A DNA stretch of 64,000 nucleotides from F22 sp963668535 (GCA_963668535.1 OY764867.1:186001-250000); one strand, 5' to 3'. Counted from the stretch's first letter, positions 17,237 to 27,039 are shown. Numbers and translations are program-made. The notes: generated by a model from the sequence alone, not told the origin.

Positions 17237-19489
17237 ATGAAAATGAGACTCATTGCTGGATTGGCGTGCACATGTTTTATCGGTTCTACGATGATGGCAC
17301 AATCTCCAAGCGAAAAGATGCCTTCGGATAGTCTTCACTATCTTCTTGACGAAGTAGAAATTATTTCTACTCGAGCCACTAAACACACTCCAGTGGCATT
17401 TACAAACATCAACAGCGAGCAAATCGCAAAGAAAAACAAGGGAAATGACATCCCATTTTTACTCAACAACACCCCATCGTTAATCATTACCAGTGATGCG
17501 GGAGCTGGTGTAGGATACACAGATATGCGTATTCGCGGTACAGATGCAAGTCGTATCAATATCACGGTCAATGGTGTACCTATGAATGACTCAGAAAGCC
17601 ACAAAGTGTATTTTGTCAACATGCCAGATTTGGCGTCTTCATTAAAAGACATTCAAGTGCAACGTGGTGCAGGTACATCTACCGATGGTGCAGGTGCTTT
17701 CGGGGCTAGTGTGAATATGCAAACCAAGATACAAGCAGGACAACCATATGTGACGGTTGATGGAGGTTATGGTAGTTATAACACGCATAAGGAGACAGTT
17801 AAAATTGGTTCTGGACTAATCAATAACCACTGGACAGTAGAAGGACGTTTCTCGAACATAGGTAGTGACGGCTACGTAGACCGAGCATCAACCAAACTAA
17901 CAAGTTACATGCTTAGTGCTGGATACTTCGCTAAAAATACGTCCATCCGATTTGTGACTTTTAATGGATGGGAAGAGACATATCATGCTTGGGACTATGC
18001 TACTAAGGATCAAATGAAAGAATATGGTCGCCGGTACAACCCATGTGGAGAATACAAGGACGAACAGGGTAATATACATTATTATCCTAACCAAACTGAT
18101 AACTATAATCAACAAAACTATCAAGTACATTTGACACAGACGATAGGGTCTGCTTGGAAAAATCCTTTGATTCTACGCGCAGCGGCTTTCTATACACGTG
18201 GTGATGGATACTACGAACAATATAAAAGTGATAGGACACTTCAAGAATATGCACTTTCTCCATATGTAGCTACCGATGGTCATACTGTAACATCTAGTGA
18301 CTTGGTAAGACGTAAAAAAATGGGAAATGATTTCTTTGGAGGTGTCTGGAGTTTATCTCATGATACCGATAGACTATTGTCTGTACTTGGAGGTGGGTTC
18401 AATAGATACATTGGAGATCACTTTGGGCAAGTCATTGATGTCATTGATCCACAAGTAGATTTTACGAAGAAAGTAGAATATTACCGCAATGTTGGTAGAA
18501 AAAATGATGCAAATATATACCTAAAGGAACAAGGTCTTATAGGCGATTCATGGAGTTATTACGTAGATGTACAATATCGCTACATCGACTATAAAATTAT
18601 GGGTAGCAACGAAAATTGGGATTGGAACAACGATCAAATGCAACATTTAAAGATACACGACACCTTCCATTTTTGGAATCCTAAAGTGGGTATTACCTAT
18701 GAGATTGGCAAAGGACAACGTGCATATGCTAGTGTATCGCAAGTACATAAAGAACCTACACGAAATAACTACACTGATGGATACATAAATAAGTATCCTA
18801 AAGCAGAAAAAATGATTGACTACGAATTGGGCTACAGCTTGCAAAGAAAATCATACAGTATTGGCGCCAATCTATACTACATGGATTATACAGATCAACT
18901 AGTTCCAACTGGAGAAAAAAATGAAATTGGAGAGGCTGTTACATCCAATATACCTGATAGCTATCGCATGGGGATTGAATTAATGGGTAGTGTGCAAATT
19001 ATCCCAGGTTTGGTCGCAAATGCTAATGCTACGTGGAGTCGCAACCGTATCAAAAACTACAAGGAAACTTTACTAGACGAACATTATGTTCCTCATGTAA
19101 TTGAACATGGAGATGTGCAGATTGCTTATTCACCTGAATTTATGGCCAACCAAAGTTTTACGTTTGATAAACATGGATGGCATATCGACTTGCAGAATCA
19201 GTATATTGGAGAACAATTTATGAATAATGCTGAACAAGATGATTTGAAACTAGATGATTATTTTGTGAGCAATTTGAATGTAAGCTATACGTTCCATCCT
19301 AAATGGGTGAAAGCGGTGACTGTGGGTGGAACTATTTATAACTTATTTGACCAAAAGTATGAAACTTTTGGTTGGACTGATAGTGGCTTATCCGAAGATA
19401 AAGAAGGTAATTTACAACGTTGGAACTGGAGTTCATACTCTGTCCAAGCTCCTATTCATTTTATGGGTAATGTGCGTTTAGAATTCTAA
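17237..19489 (+). CDS. TonB-dependent outer-membrane receptor, predicted thiamin transporter
   Basis: 750 residues. Signal peptide (1-21, ending MMAQ), TonB-box-like DEVEIIST (about 38-45), plug domain with DMRIRGTDASRINITVNGVPMND and VQRGAGTSTDGAGAFGASVN. A 22-strand barrel follows and ends LFDQKYETFGW ... VRLEF. There is no N-terminal carboxypeptidase-regulatory domain. The TPP riboswitch upstream and pnuT/thiN downstream make it the outer-membrane step of thiamin salvage. This gene order is known from comparative genomics of Bacteroidetes thiamin genes. Confidence 0.9.
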   Translation: MKMRLIAGLACTCFIGSTMMAQSPSEKMPSDSLHYLLDEVEIISTRATKHTPVAFTNINSEQIAKKNKGNDIPFLLNNTPSLIITSDAGAGVGYTDMRIRGTDASRINITVNGVPMNDSESHKVYFVNMPDLASSLKDIQVQRGAGTSTDGAGAFGASVNMQTKIQAGQPYVTVDGGYGSYNTHKETVKIGSGLINNHWTVEGRFSNIGSDGYVDRASTKLTSYMLSAGYFAKNTSIRFVTFNGWEETYHAWDYATKDQMKEYGRRYNPCGEYKDEQGNIHYYPNQTDNYNQQNYQVHLTQTIGSAWKNPLILRAAAFYTRGDGYYEQYKSDRTLQEYALSPYVATDGHTVTSSDLVRRKKMGNDFFGGVWSLSHDTDRLLSVLGGGFNRYIGDHFGQVIDVIDPQVDFTKKVEYYRNVGRKNDANIYLKEQGLIGDSWSYYVDVQYRYIDYKIMGSNENWDWNNDQMQHLKIHDTFHFWNPKVGITYEIGKGQRAYASVSQVHKEPTRNNYTDGYINKYPKAEKMIDYELGYSLQRKSYSIGANLYYMDYTDQLVPTGEKNEIGEAVTSNIPDSYRMGIELMGSVQIIPGLVANANATWSRNRIKNYKETLLDEHYVPHVIEHGDVQIAYSPEFMANQSFTFDKHGWHIDLQNQYIGEQFMNNAEQDDLKLDDYFVSNLNVSYTFHPKWVKAVTVGGTIYNLFDQKYETFGWTDSGLSEDKEGNLQRWNWSSYSVQAPIHFMGNVRLEF

Positions 19490-19493
19490 TAGC

Positions 19494-20132
19494 ATGAATG
19501 AAGTAATACTATATTTAAGTAACCATACACTCGAGGCTTTGGGCACGGGTGTAGGGTTACTATACCTATATTTAGAATATAAGGCCAGCATATGGCTTTG
19601 GTTGGCAGGAGTTGTCATGCCAGCGATCTATATCAAAATATATTTAGACTCTGGACTATATGCAGATATGGGTATCAATATTTACTACCTTATCGTCAGT
19701 ATTTATGGGTGGTTATGGTGGTATAGATCACAACTTTCAAAACAACAAAAAACTCAAGACAACAGTCCATCAACAAGTAATATTGTACACACAAAAGGTA
19801 AAGAATGGATTGTGTATATACTAGCCACTATCGGACTATTTATATTAATTGGCTGGGGCTTAAAGATGTACACTGATAGTACTGTGCCATGGCTAGATAG
19901 TTTAACAACTGCACTCAGTATTATTGGTATGTGGCAATTGGCTAGAAAACAAATAGAACAATGGTTTACATGGATCATTGTTGATTTAATATGCGTCGGT
20001 TTATACCACTATAAGGGATTGGAACTAACAGCCCTACTCTATCTGTTCTACACTGTTATAGCTTTCTTTGGATATAAACGTTGGCAATCTATGATGCATA
20101 AAGACTATGCCACCAAGAGAGTGTCTTATTAA
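19494..20132 (+). CDS. pnuT: PnuC-family thiamin transporter PnuT
   Basis: 212 residues, seven or so hydrophobic segments, with the PnuC-family pattern: YLYLEYKASIWLW near 25, then SGLYADMGINIYYLIVSIYGWLWW (about 53-76), and WIIVDLICVGLYHYKGLELTALLYLFY near 160-187. The conserved W/Y residues line the substrate path in this family. It starts 4 bases after the TonB receptor stop and is followed 18 bases later by thiN. It is inferred to move thiamin across the inner membrane, with trapping by pyrophosphorylation. Confidence 0.9.
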   Translation: MNEVILYLSNHTLEALGTGVGLLYLYLEYKASIWLWLAGVVMPAIYIKIYLDSGLYADMGINIYYLIVSIYGWLWWYRSQLSKQQKTQDNSPSTSNIVHTKGKEWIVYILATIGLFILIGWGLKMYTDSTVPWLDSLTTALSIIGMWQLARKQIEQWFTWIIVDLICVGLYHYKGLELTALLYLFYTVIAFFGYKRWQSMMHKDYATKRVSY

Positions 20133-20150
20133 TTTTTCATATTATCAATT

Positions 20151-20789
20151 ATGAGTATACCTTATGTGGCTATTCTTGCCAATGGTGAACTACCAACACA
20201 TGAAATTCCAAAAGAGTTAATCCAAAACGCAACGAAGTTTATCTGTTGCGATGGAGCTGCTAACCGATGGATGGAACTGAACCATCGTATCCCAGATGTA
20301 TTTATTGGAGACGGAGATTCGATTGCTTACACATTAAAACAAACATATATAAACCGTTTTGTTGAAATCCAAGATCAAGAAACAAATGATTTAACCAAAG
20401 CTGTTGCGTATTGCCATAGTCACTTTCCCAACACACCTATATATATTTTTGGTGCAACAGGCAGACGTGAAGATCATACCCTCGGAAATATCTTTTTGAT
20501 GGAACATTACTTCCATACATTTGACCAAGCAGTCACACTATATACCAACCATGGATGTATGTCTATACATAAAAATCATGCCCAGTTTGACGGGCAAACT
20601 GGGCAACAATTTTCAATTTTTGCGCTAAATGCGCATACATTTTCTTCTACAGGACTTCGATATCCACTGTATGACTTCTCCTCCTTATGGCAAGGTACAT
20701 TAAATGAAGCGATTCAAACATCGGTTACGATTGACGCACATGGCATCTTTTTGGTGTACAGAGTTTACCCTGGTATGGAGAGCAAGTAG
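20151..20789 (+). CDS. thiN: Thiamin pyrophosphokinase
   Basis: 212 residues. The enzyme transfers pyrophosphate from ATP to thiamin and makes TPP, which also traps imported thiamin and feeds back on the riboswitch. Motifs: CCDGAANRW (about 31-39), FIGDGDSI, DQETNDLTKAVAYC, and GATGRREDHTLGN, matching the metal- and ATP-binding segments of the family. It is the third gene of the receptor-pnuT-thiN operon. The minus-strand universal stress gene converges on it 67 bases later, and no strong terminator hairpin is visible between them. Confidence 0.93.
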   Translation: MSIPYVAILANGELPTHEIPKELIQNATKFICCDGAANRWMELNHRIPDVFIGDGDSIAYTLKQTYINRFVEIQDQETNDLTKAVAYCHSHFPNTPIYIFGATGRREDHTLGNIFLMEHYFHTFDQAVTLYTNHGCMSIHKNHAQFDGQTGQQFSIFALNAHTFSSTGLRYPLYDFSSLWQGTLNEAIQTSVTIDAHGIFLVYRVYPGMESK

Positions 20790-20856
20790 CATGTATCTCT
20801 ATATTTCCAAGAAATAAATCGAGAGAAATGTTGAGAGAATTAAAGATGACTACTTC

Positions 20857-21993
20857 CTAGAAATACAAGATCAAAAGCGGCGTGTTGGCATGGAAAATCA
20901 TTCTCTTTGCAATACTTGGATTGAACAAACGAGAAAAGACTGTTCGACGATGAGCCGATGATACCAACATATTAATATCTTGACTAGAAATAAACTCATC
21001 AAGGTGCTGCAACTGATGATCAAAAGTTACAAGATGGCAATCAATTTCAAATTCGGGATATTGCTTACGCAAATATTCACACATACCATCCATAAATCCT
21101 GTATCTACAGTACTATTTTTATCTTCAAGATGGATAAATGACATCTTGAATTGTAGTCCCTTAAGACGTTTTACAAAAGCATCAATAGAAATCAAATCTC
21201 GTTGTGAGAAATTGGTCATAAAACCAACATGACGAATTTCAGCTAAGTTTGTAAACGGACATTCTTCCGGAATAGCTAAAATAGGCACACGGCTACGATC
21301 GAAGACTTCGGCAGTCACACTACCGATTAAATCATGTTCACGTTGGTCTTTTCCACGCATACCCATAATAATCATTTGAGCTTTCTCTTCACGACATAAC
21401 TTGATAATTTCTTCTTCTGGAATACCTTCACGTAACTTACAACGATACGGAATATCAGGTAATACGCCTTCGGCAATTCGCGTTTTAATTTTATTAGATA
21501 ATACATCCAATTCTACTTGTACATGCTTTAAGACATCGGAAATACGACGTCCATCAATCAACTGAGGAGGTATGACGTCACCATAAAATGGTAACGAATC
21601 ACTATAAATAGGTGCAAAATATACGTGAACTAAAACAACTTCAGCATTGCGTCTGTGCGCCATGTTGAAGGCAATCTGGATGACTTTAAGTGTGTGATCT
21701 GAGAAATCAACAGGAACCAAAATAAGATCTTTTGTGTGTTCACCATGACTATCCTTATCTAAGTCTTCTTCCTTGATAACATGTTCTGACAACCATGCTT
21801 CACTTTCAACCATCATCAAGGCTTTTGGTAAATCCTTTTCATAGATTCGCACGCGTACACCAGCAGAAATCATAGGTTGAATCTGGTTGATATTCTGTAT
21901 ACTAGCTTGAATACCATTTGATTCTAGCACATTTTTCAAGATTTGTGCTTTGGCATAAGTCAGAATGGCTAATGTAATAAGATTTTCTTTCAT
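20857..21993 (-). CDS. Universal stress protein with N-terminal DUF2007-like domain and two UspA domains
   Basis: 378 residues. Residues 1-70 look like the DUF2007 'putative signal transducing' domain (ILTYAKAQILKNVLESNGIQASI ... VRVRIYEKDLPKALMMVES). Two UspA domains follow. The first (about 90-245) is complete, with ILVPVDFSDHTLKVI and the nucleotide-loop pattern GMRGKDQREHDLIGSVTAEVFDRSRVPILAIPE. The second (about 250-378) is more divergent, without a clear G-2x-G-9x-G(S/T) loop. It is probably a soluble cytoplasmic stress/energy sensor. A long hairpin lies about 85 bases upstream of the start in what may be the 5' leader. Confidence 0.82.
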   Translation of the reverse strand: MKENLITLAILTYAKAQILKNVLESNGIQASIQNINQIQPMISAGVRVRIYEKDLPKALMMVESEAWLSEHVIKEEDLDKDSHGEHTKDLILVPVDFSDHTLKVIQIAFNMAHRRNAEVVLVHVYFAPIYSDSLPFYGDVIPPQLIDGRRISDVLKHVQVELDVLSNKIKTRIAEGVLPDIPYRCKLREGIPEEEIIKLCREEKAQMIIMGMRGKDQREHDLIGSVTAEVFDRSRVPILAIPEECPFTNLAEIRHVGFMTNFSQRDLISIDAFVKRLKGLQFKMSFIHLEDKNSTVDTGFMDGMCEYLRKQYPEFEIDCHLVTFDHQLQHLDEFISSQDINMLVSSAHRRTVFSRLFNPSIAKRMIFHANTPLLILYF

Positions 21994-22077
21994 AATACTA
22001 GATTTTAAAGGGTTAATAGGTCATTCAGCACATGATACAGAGTAGATTACCAGAATCAATAGCCGCTTCAAAAAGGA

Positions 22078-22142
22078 AGAGGAGATAGTTTTCTTACAAT
22101 GGCAAAGCTTCGCTTATTTATTGCAAGACAACTGTCTCCTCT
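22078..22142. other. Long stacked hairpin in the stretch upstream of the universal stress gene
   Basis: Three nested stems: 22078-22090 with 22130-22142 (13 positions), 22092-22100 with 22120-22128 (9 positions), and 22105-22108 with 22112-22115 (4 bp). Each strand has one G-U pair and one mismatch. It lies 85 bases before the minus-strand gene at 21993, so on that strand it would be in a 5' leader. The rest of 21994-22470 shows no convincing gene, and the reading frame at 22121-22450 looks like chance. Confidence 0.5.
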
Positions 22143-22470
22143 CTTTTCTCTATAGGCTTGGGCTACATGGGACAATCCATAGGTTGTCAATTACATATAG
22201 CGTACATATGTCTGCTGCTACATATCGAGTCAGTTTTCATATTGTGTTTCTACTACATCTTTACATCTTTTCATTTTGCATCTGTCTTGATAGACTTTCT
22301 GTCAATGGCTGGATGCGGGGATATGTAGACGCTTTGCATTGTACTGGAGCTATAAATTATACGTCCATACATTGTAGTCTAAGCGAACAGAGCTTAAAGC
22401 ATCATACATTTTTAATTCAATTCACTTCAAACTATTACATAATCCAGTAATACGTTCTTCTATTAATGTA

Positions 22471-22725
22471 TTAGTGATGCTTTTGTTCATTCAGGATATG
22501 AAGTGCTCTATCGAGTACAGTTGTATCGTCAATCTTTACCAAACCTCCATCTGGTCCTGGTTCAAAATGGACGCCAGCACTACGGCCCTGCTTAAAATTA
22601 TGTCCTCCGAAGAAGTTACGCACTGTTTCGGCATTAATGCCTAAATCATCCGCTATGCGGTCAATACTGCCATGGGGCAGCGAATCCTTTACTTTTCGTA
22701 ATTCGTTAAAAGTGATTGTCCTCAT
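22471..22725 (-). CDS. Small HTH-type DNA-binding protein
   Basis: 84 residues. The N-terminal half is a helix-turn-helix: FNELRKVKDSLPHGSIDRIADDLGINAETVRNFFGG, with the recognition helix at about 32-40. A conserved HFEPGPDGGLVKIDDTTVLDRAL segment follows. Small proteins with this EPGPDGG tail are common in Bacteroidales and are annotated as DNA-binding proteins. Regulatory targets are unknown. It has its own promoter and no operon partner. Confidence 0.75.
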   Translation of the reverse strand: MRTITFNELRKVKDSLPHGSIDRIADDLGINAETVRNFFGGHNFKQGRSAGVHFEPGPDGGLVKIDDTTVLDRALHILNEQKHH

Positions 22726-22823
22726 GTTATGATAGATTTATTGGTTATTCAAGTTTTCACTATAAATAAATGGATATTTCATCCTTAATACACATGACCG
22801 TTAGTTAGGTAGCTTTCATACGT

Positions 22824-22854
22824 CAAATATATAAATATAAATTAAACAAAGCAA
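22824..22854 (-). promoter_or_regulatory. Promoter of the small HTH gene
   Basis: On the minus strand TTG (22854-22852) and TATATTTG (22831-22824) with a 20-base spacer, giving a leader of about 90 bases. A second TATATTTG match lies at 22911-22904 without a -33 partner. The rest of the 22726-23037 stretch is AT-rich and I see no gene in it. Confidence 0.55.
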
Positions 22855-23037
22855 GAAAAACGACAAGAAAATAAACAATATATGACATATAACATGTTTT
22901 TCGCAAATATAAACATATATATATTAGATAAGCCTTCTCATTTTAAGTCTCTATACACACGTAAAATCAAGTCTTATTTACAGGATTCATCATGCAAAGC
23001 ACAATGGCTTCCACATAGCAATGTACATTGCTCATAC

Positions 23038-23073
23038 CAAAAAGAGGCATGTCAAAAAATTTGACATGCCTCT
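23038..23073 (-). terminator. Terminator of htpG
   Basis: A 14-bp perfect stem (23043-23056 with 23060-23073) has a 3-base loop. On the minus strand it is followed by five U (23042-23038). It lies 26 bases after the htpG stop. Confidence 0.88.
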
Positions 23074-23099
23074 CCTACTCTATAATTAAATATCAACTT

Positions 23100-25148
23100 T
23101 TAAATCAAATCTACTGATCGCTTGATAAAGTTACTCAATGCTTCACCTCTCAACATTCCATTTTGAAGTAAAGCTAAATCAATTAATTGCTTCACGACTT
23201 TATTATCAGAAACGGCTGCTGCTATATCCGTTTTCTTCTTTTCTTGAAGGTCAACGACTTGTTTTTGTACGCTTTCTAACTCATCTTTTTGGCTTTGAGA
23301 AATTTCCTCTGGTTTCTTATCCTTTTGTGCTTCTTGTAGCGCATTTTCAGCTGCACGAGCATCAGACAACTGTGAGTCTAAATCAACCAATTCTGGGCAA
23401 GCTGATTCAATATCCGCAAGCACACCTTGTACAAGAGAGTGATCAGAATTCAAAACTACATTATATGAGTCTGGCATATCACCATAGAAAGACATGCCTG
23501 GCTGCAATTGAGCTTGCTCCTTCATACGACGCATATATTCATTTTGTGTTATAACTACTGGAGCCGTAGCTGCACCCATTGCTGATGTAGAAACATTAAA
23601 CATGGCTTTATCTATCGTTGGCATTAAGCTTTGGAATGATTCGGACAAAATAGTGGCCTTTTCAGCTGGCAATTGATCAGCAATAGTATCATCCTTAACA
23701 ATCAATCTATCAACGACATCGCTATCAACGCGTGTAAAACTACACTTCTCAAACTTTTGTTCAAACAAGCTCACAACATGTACATCTAATTGACCATCCA
23801 TCAACAAGACGTTATAGCCTTTACCTTTGGCCATCTCAATATAGCTATGTTGATCTTCCTCGTTTGTGGCATATAAATAGATTAGCTTGTCATCTTTATC
23901 GGTCTGATTGTCCTTAATAAGTGTTTTATACTCATCAAAAGTATAATGCTTACCATCTGTATCTGTAAATAAAGCATATTCCTTAGCTTTATCGTAAAAG
24001 TCTTGCTGAGCAAGCATGCCATAATTTATGAATAGCTTCAAATCATTCCACTTTTCTTCATATTGTGGACGATCTGTCTTAAAGATACCACGTAAACGAT
24101 CTGAAACTTTTTTAGTAATATGAGAAGAGATCTTCTTCACATTGCTATCACTTTGCAAATAACTACGAGATACGTTCAATGGAATATCTGGAGAATCAAT
24201 CACACCGTGCAACAACATCAAAAAGTCAGGAACGATACCTTCTACAGAATCTGTAACAAAAACTTGATTACAATACAACTGAATCTTGTTCTTTTGCAAC
24301 TCTAAGTTACTCTTAATCTTAGGGAAATATAATACTCCAGTTAGATTAAATGGGTAATCTACATTTAAGTGAATCCAAAACAATGGTTCATCACTCATTG
24401 GATAGAGTTTACGATAAAAATTTATGTAATCTTCATCTTTCAATTCTGATGGTTTACGTGTCCACAGTGGAGTGGTATCATTGATTTGATTCAATTCATC
24501 TAGCTCAACTTCAGCACCATCTTTCCATTCCGTTTTCTTACCAAAAGCCACTGGAACAGGAAGGAAACTACAGTACTTCTTTAATAGATTTTCAACACGT
24601 GCTTTTTCCAAAAACTCTGTACTATCATCGTCTATATGAAGTACGATATCTGTACCACGATCAGCTTTCTCTGTTTTTTCTAAAGTGTACTCTGGCGAGC
24701 CGTCACATGACCAATGAATAGCTTCCGCTCCGTCACGAAAACTCTTAGAGAAAATTTCTACTTGTTTTGACACCATGAAACTTGAATAGAAACCGAGTCC
24801 AAAGTGTCCAATAATTGCATTGGCATCGTTTTCGTATTTTTCAAGAAAATCATTTGCACCTGAAAAGGCGATTTGGTTGATATATTTTTCGACTTCATCA
24901 GCTGTTAAACCAATACCACGGTCACTGATAGTCAGTGTTTTGTTTTCCTTGTCTAGTTTTACTTCAACAGACAATTCACCTAATTCACCTTTAAACTCAC
25001 CAATGCTAGCGAATGTTTTCAATTTTTGAGTTGCATCGACTGCATTACTAACGATTTCGCGCAAAAAGATTTCGTGATCGCTATAAAGAAATTTCTTGAT
25101 TACTGGAAAGATATTTTCCGTTGTAACGCCAATAGTTCCTTTTCCCAT
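23100..25148 (-). CDS. htpG: Molecular chaperone HtpG (Hsp90 family)
   Basis: 682 residues. ATP-dependent cytoplasmic chaperone. The N-terminal GHKL ATPase is intact: FLREIVSNAVDATQKL (catalytic region near 28-43), ISDRGIGLTADE near 74-85, and NAIIGHFGLGFYSSFMV near 108-124. Middle-domain signatures (PLWTRKPSELKDEDY, LPLNVSRSYLQSD-type segment) and the C-terminal dimerisation region follow, with a lysine-rich coiled insertion (DKKPEEISQSQKDELESVQKQ) near 615-640. It is monocistronic with a good terminator. I could not read its promoter in 25149-25289. Confidence 0.96.
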   Translation of the reverse strand: MGKGTIGVTTENIFPVIKKFLYSDHEIFLREIVSNAVDATQKLKTFASIGEFKGELGELSVEVKLDKENKTLTISDRGIGLTADEVEKYINQIAFSGANDFLEKYENDANAIIGHFGLGFYSSFMVSKQVEIFSKSFRDGAEAIHWSCDGSPEYTLEKTEKADRGTDIVLHIDDDSTEFLEKARVENLLKKYCSFLPVPVAFGKKTEWKDGAEVELDELNQINDTTPLWTRKPSELKDEDYINFYRKLYPMSDEPLFWIHLNVDYPFNLTGVLYFPKIKSNLELQKNKIQLYCNQVFVTDSVEGIVPDFLMLLHGVIDSPDIPLNVSRSYLQSDSNVKKISSHITKKVSDRLRGIFKTDRPQYEEKWNDLKLFINYGMLAQQDFYDKAKEYALFTDTDGKHYTFDEYKTLIKDNQTDKDDKLIYLYATNEEDQHSYIEMAKGKGYNVLLMDGQLDVHVVSLFEQKFEKCSFTRVDSDVVDRLIVKDDTIADQLPAEKATILSESFQSLMPTIDKAMFNVSTSAMGAATAPVVITQNEYMRRMKEQAQLQPGMSFYGDMPDSYNVVLNSDHSLVQGVLADIESACPELVDLDSQLSDARAAENALQEAQKDKKPEEISQSQKDELESVQKQVVDLQEKKKTDIAAAVSDNKVVKQLIDLALLQNGMLRGEALSNFIKRSVDLI

Positions 25149-25289
25149 AATAATTGCTTTTTAAATGGTTTACTATATTTATTTGTTTATATCACTTCGT
25201 TGTGAGGTAACTGACACAACCCTGACATTTTCTCAGTATTTGGTCACTATTTCTTCACGACAATGGTTATTGCAAAGGACGTGCCATTG

Positions 25290-25321
25290 TTTGCAAGAGT
25301 AAAATTTTCTAGGTATTTTTG
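25290..25321 (+). promoter_or_regulatory. Promoter of the DNA alkylation repair gene
   Basis: TTTG at 25290-25293 and TATTTTTG at 25314-25321 with a 20-base spacer. The start codon is 52 bases downstream of the -7 element. Confidence 0.7.
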
Positions 25322-25372
25322 TATCATCACATCTAATTTTGAATGTGTTACACATTATAATATATCAACGGT

Positions 25373-26224
25373 ATGAATACTACTGACTTTATTTCTGACG
25401 ATAACCAAGACACTTTAGAGGCCTTACTTGCTGACTTACATAAGTTTATTGATCCAACAAAAGCCGCCTTCTTACCAACCTTCTTTAAAACGGGAATTGG
25501 CCAATATGGAGAAGGTGACCAATTTCTTGGTATTATGGTACCCAACGTACGCAAGATTGTAAAGATGTACAGTGGAGTAAACCGTTGTGTAGTAGAGAAA
25601 TTACTTGACAGTCCTTGGCATGAAGAGCGTCTATGTGGCGTACTCCTATTGGTTGATGAGTATGAACAAGCCACAAAAAGTATCAAGAAGCTACAAAAGC
25701 GTAAACATCTATCAAATAGCCATGCCATACAAGAAATACGTGTCATCCAAAAAGAGATTGCTGAATACTATCTTAATAAGAGCACTCGAATCAACAATTG
25801 GGATTTGGTTGACTTATCAGCAAGGAAAATTATTGGTTGCGAAATGCTATTATGTTCCCAAGAAAAAAGAACATTATTGTACCAATTGAGCCAAAGTAAC
25901 TTGTTATGGGATCAACGCATTGCCATTGTATCGACATATGCTTTGATTAGAGAAAATCAATTTGAAGACACCATCAAATTATCAAAAATATTTATACATC
26001 ATCCTCACGACCTGATGCACAAAGCTTGTGGATGGATGCTTCGAGAAGTTGGAAAAAGAGATAAAGACACACTTGTCGAATTTCTTGAAGAACATAAAGA
26101 AGCCATGCCAAGAACCATGTTGAGATATGCTATTGAAAAATTCTCTAAGGAAGAGAGAGATTATTATATGGGACGCACACTATATCAAAAGATAAGCCCA
26201 ATATTAAAGCTTAAACGTGAATAA
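25373..26224 (+). CDS. DNA alkylation repair protein, AlkD-like HEAT-repeat glycosylase
   Basis: 283 residues, all-helical with six to seven HEAT-like repeats. Family signatures are FFKTGIGQYGEGDQFLGIMVP near 41-60, NNWDLVDLSARKIIG near 142 (tryptophan and aspartate used by AlkD at the lesion), the segment LMHKACGWMLREVGKRD near 214-230 and PRTMLRYAIEKFS near 244. It is predicted to remove positively charged 3- or 7-alkylpurines from DNA. Its 3' end overlaps the converging barrel gene by 40 bases. Confidence 0.88.
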   Translation: MNTTDFISDDNQDTLEALLADLHKFIDPTKAAFLPTFFKTGIGQYGEGDQFLGIMVPNVRKIVKMYSGVNRCVVEKLLDSPWHEERLCGVLLLVDEYEQATKSIKKLQKRKHLSNSHAIQEIRVIQKEIAEYYLNKSTRINNWDLVDLSARKIIGCEMLLCSQEKRTLLYQLSQSNLLWDQRIAIVSTYALIRENQFEDTIKLSKIFIHHPHDLMHKACGWMLREVGKRDKDTLVEFLEEHKEAMPRTMLRYAIEKFSKEERDYYMGRTLYQKISPILKLKRE

Positions 26225-26709
26225 TCTGCTGGTAATACGGTATAACGCAAGGAAAGTTTCAAATGATTAACCAAACGTATTCCAAATAAAGGAATTAAAG
26301 CAAAATGTCGTTTAGCCCCATCATCGAACAAATTGTTTTCTACATTATCTAAGGATACGCCTGCACCCAAACCTAGATAAGGAACAAAATACTTACATCC
26401 CCTAAAAGTGTAGGCTGCATAAGGATAAATAGTCAACCCTTGAGCATCAAAACTTGTACTTCCCCCCTGAACTGGTTTATAAAAAGTATAATTTTCATAA
26501 CTGACAGTAGTTCCGACTGATATAGGAGAAAATGGGAGTACCAAATGTAAAGTCCCATAAGCTCCAATCCCACTTTCACGTGAGTTAAATTCAGGCATCC
26601 CTATAGCATGATTCACACCAAGCTCAAATCGTATATGTTGTGCACATGCTTGCTGATGAAATACAAACATTAAAATTATTACCGAAAAAATTGCGACCAT
26701 TTTCTTCAT
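26185..26709 (-). CDS. Small outer-membrane beta-barrel protein
   Basis: 174 residues with a signal peptide (MKKMVAIFSVIILMFVF..., cleaved after ACAQ near residue 24). The mature part has about eight amphipathic strands with porin-like loops (SVGTTVSYENYTFY, GLTIYPYAAYTFRG, YFVPYLGLGAGVSLDN) and a C-terminal phenylalanine. It resembles the small OmpA/OmpW-like 'outer membrane beta-barrel' proteins, and its function is unknown. It converges on and overlaps the alkylation repair gene by 40 bases. A TATATTTG element lies upstream at 26775-26782 on the minus strand. Confidence 0.72.
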   Translation of the reverse strand: MKKMVAIFSVIILMFVFHQQACAQHIRFELGVNHAIGMPEFNSRESGIGAYGTLHLVLPFSPISVGTTVSYENYTFYKPVQGGSTSFDAQGLTIYPYAAYTFRGCKYFVPYLGLGAGVSLDNVENNLFDDGAKRHFALIPLFGIRLVNHLKLSLRYTVLPADYSRLSFNIGLIF

Positions 26710-26888
26710 ATCTAACCATTTTAAAGTTACTTTTATTAGTACTCAAGAGTTACAAAAAAGTACTCTCATAACGACAAATATACACATTTATTTCAAAAGT
26801 AAAACATATTTGCACTTGTAAAAATTAATTATCATATAAAATAGACAGAAAGCTCTATACAACCATCCTTTGGGTCTAAAATAAAAGA

Positions 26889-26965
26889 TGAAGAAAGCAA
26901 TAGAGTATAAAGTACAAACTACATTTAATAGTAGTGATGTACTTTATACTCTATTGCCTTCTTCA
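26889..26965 (-). terminator. Long terminator hairpin of the threonine operon
   Basis: Arms 26889-26915 and 26939-26965 pair over 27 positions with one mismatch. A 5-bp inner stem (26918-26922 / 26931-26935) sits in the loop. A U-rich stretch follows on the minus strand. It begins 75 bases after the thrC stop. The remainder of 26710-27039 holds only AT-rich sequence and the upstream region of the barrel gene. Confidence 0.75.
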
Positions 26966-27039
26966 TTTTAGTACATTCTTGTCTATATGCCGTTATAGCA
27001 TATAAAAAAGGAGAACATGTACGCATAACATGAAGAAAT

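Noticed and set aside
22121..22450. 109-residue open frame on the plus strand
   Set aside because: Starts inside the long hairpin, has unusual Cys/His/Tyr-rich composition, no domain and no promoter.
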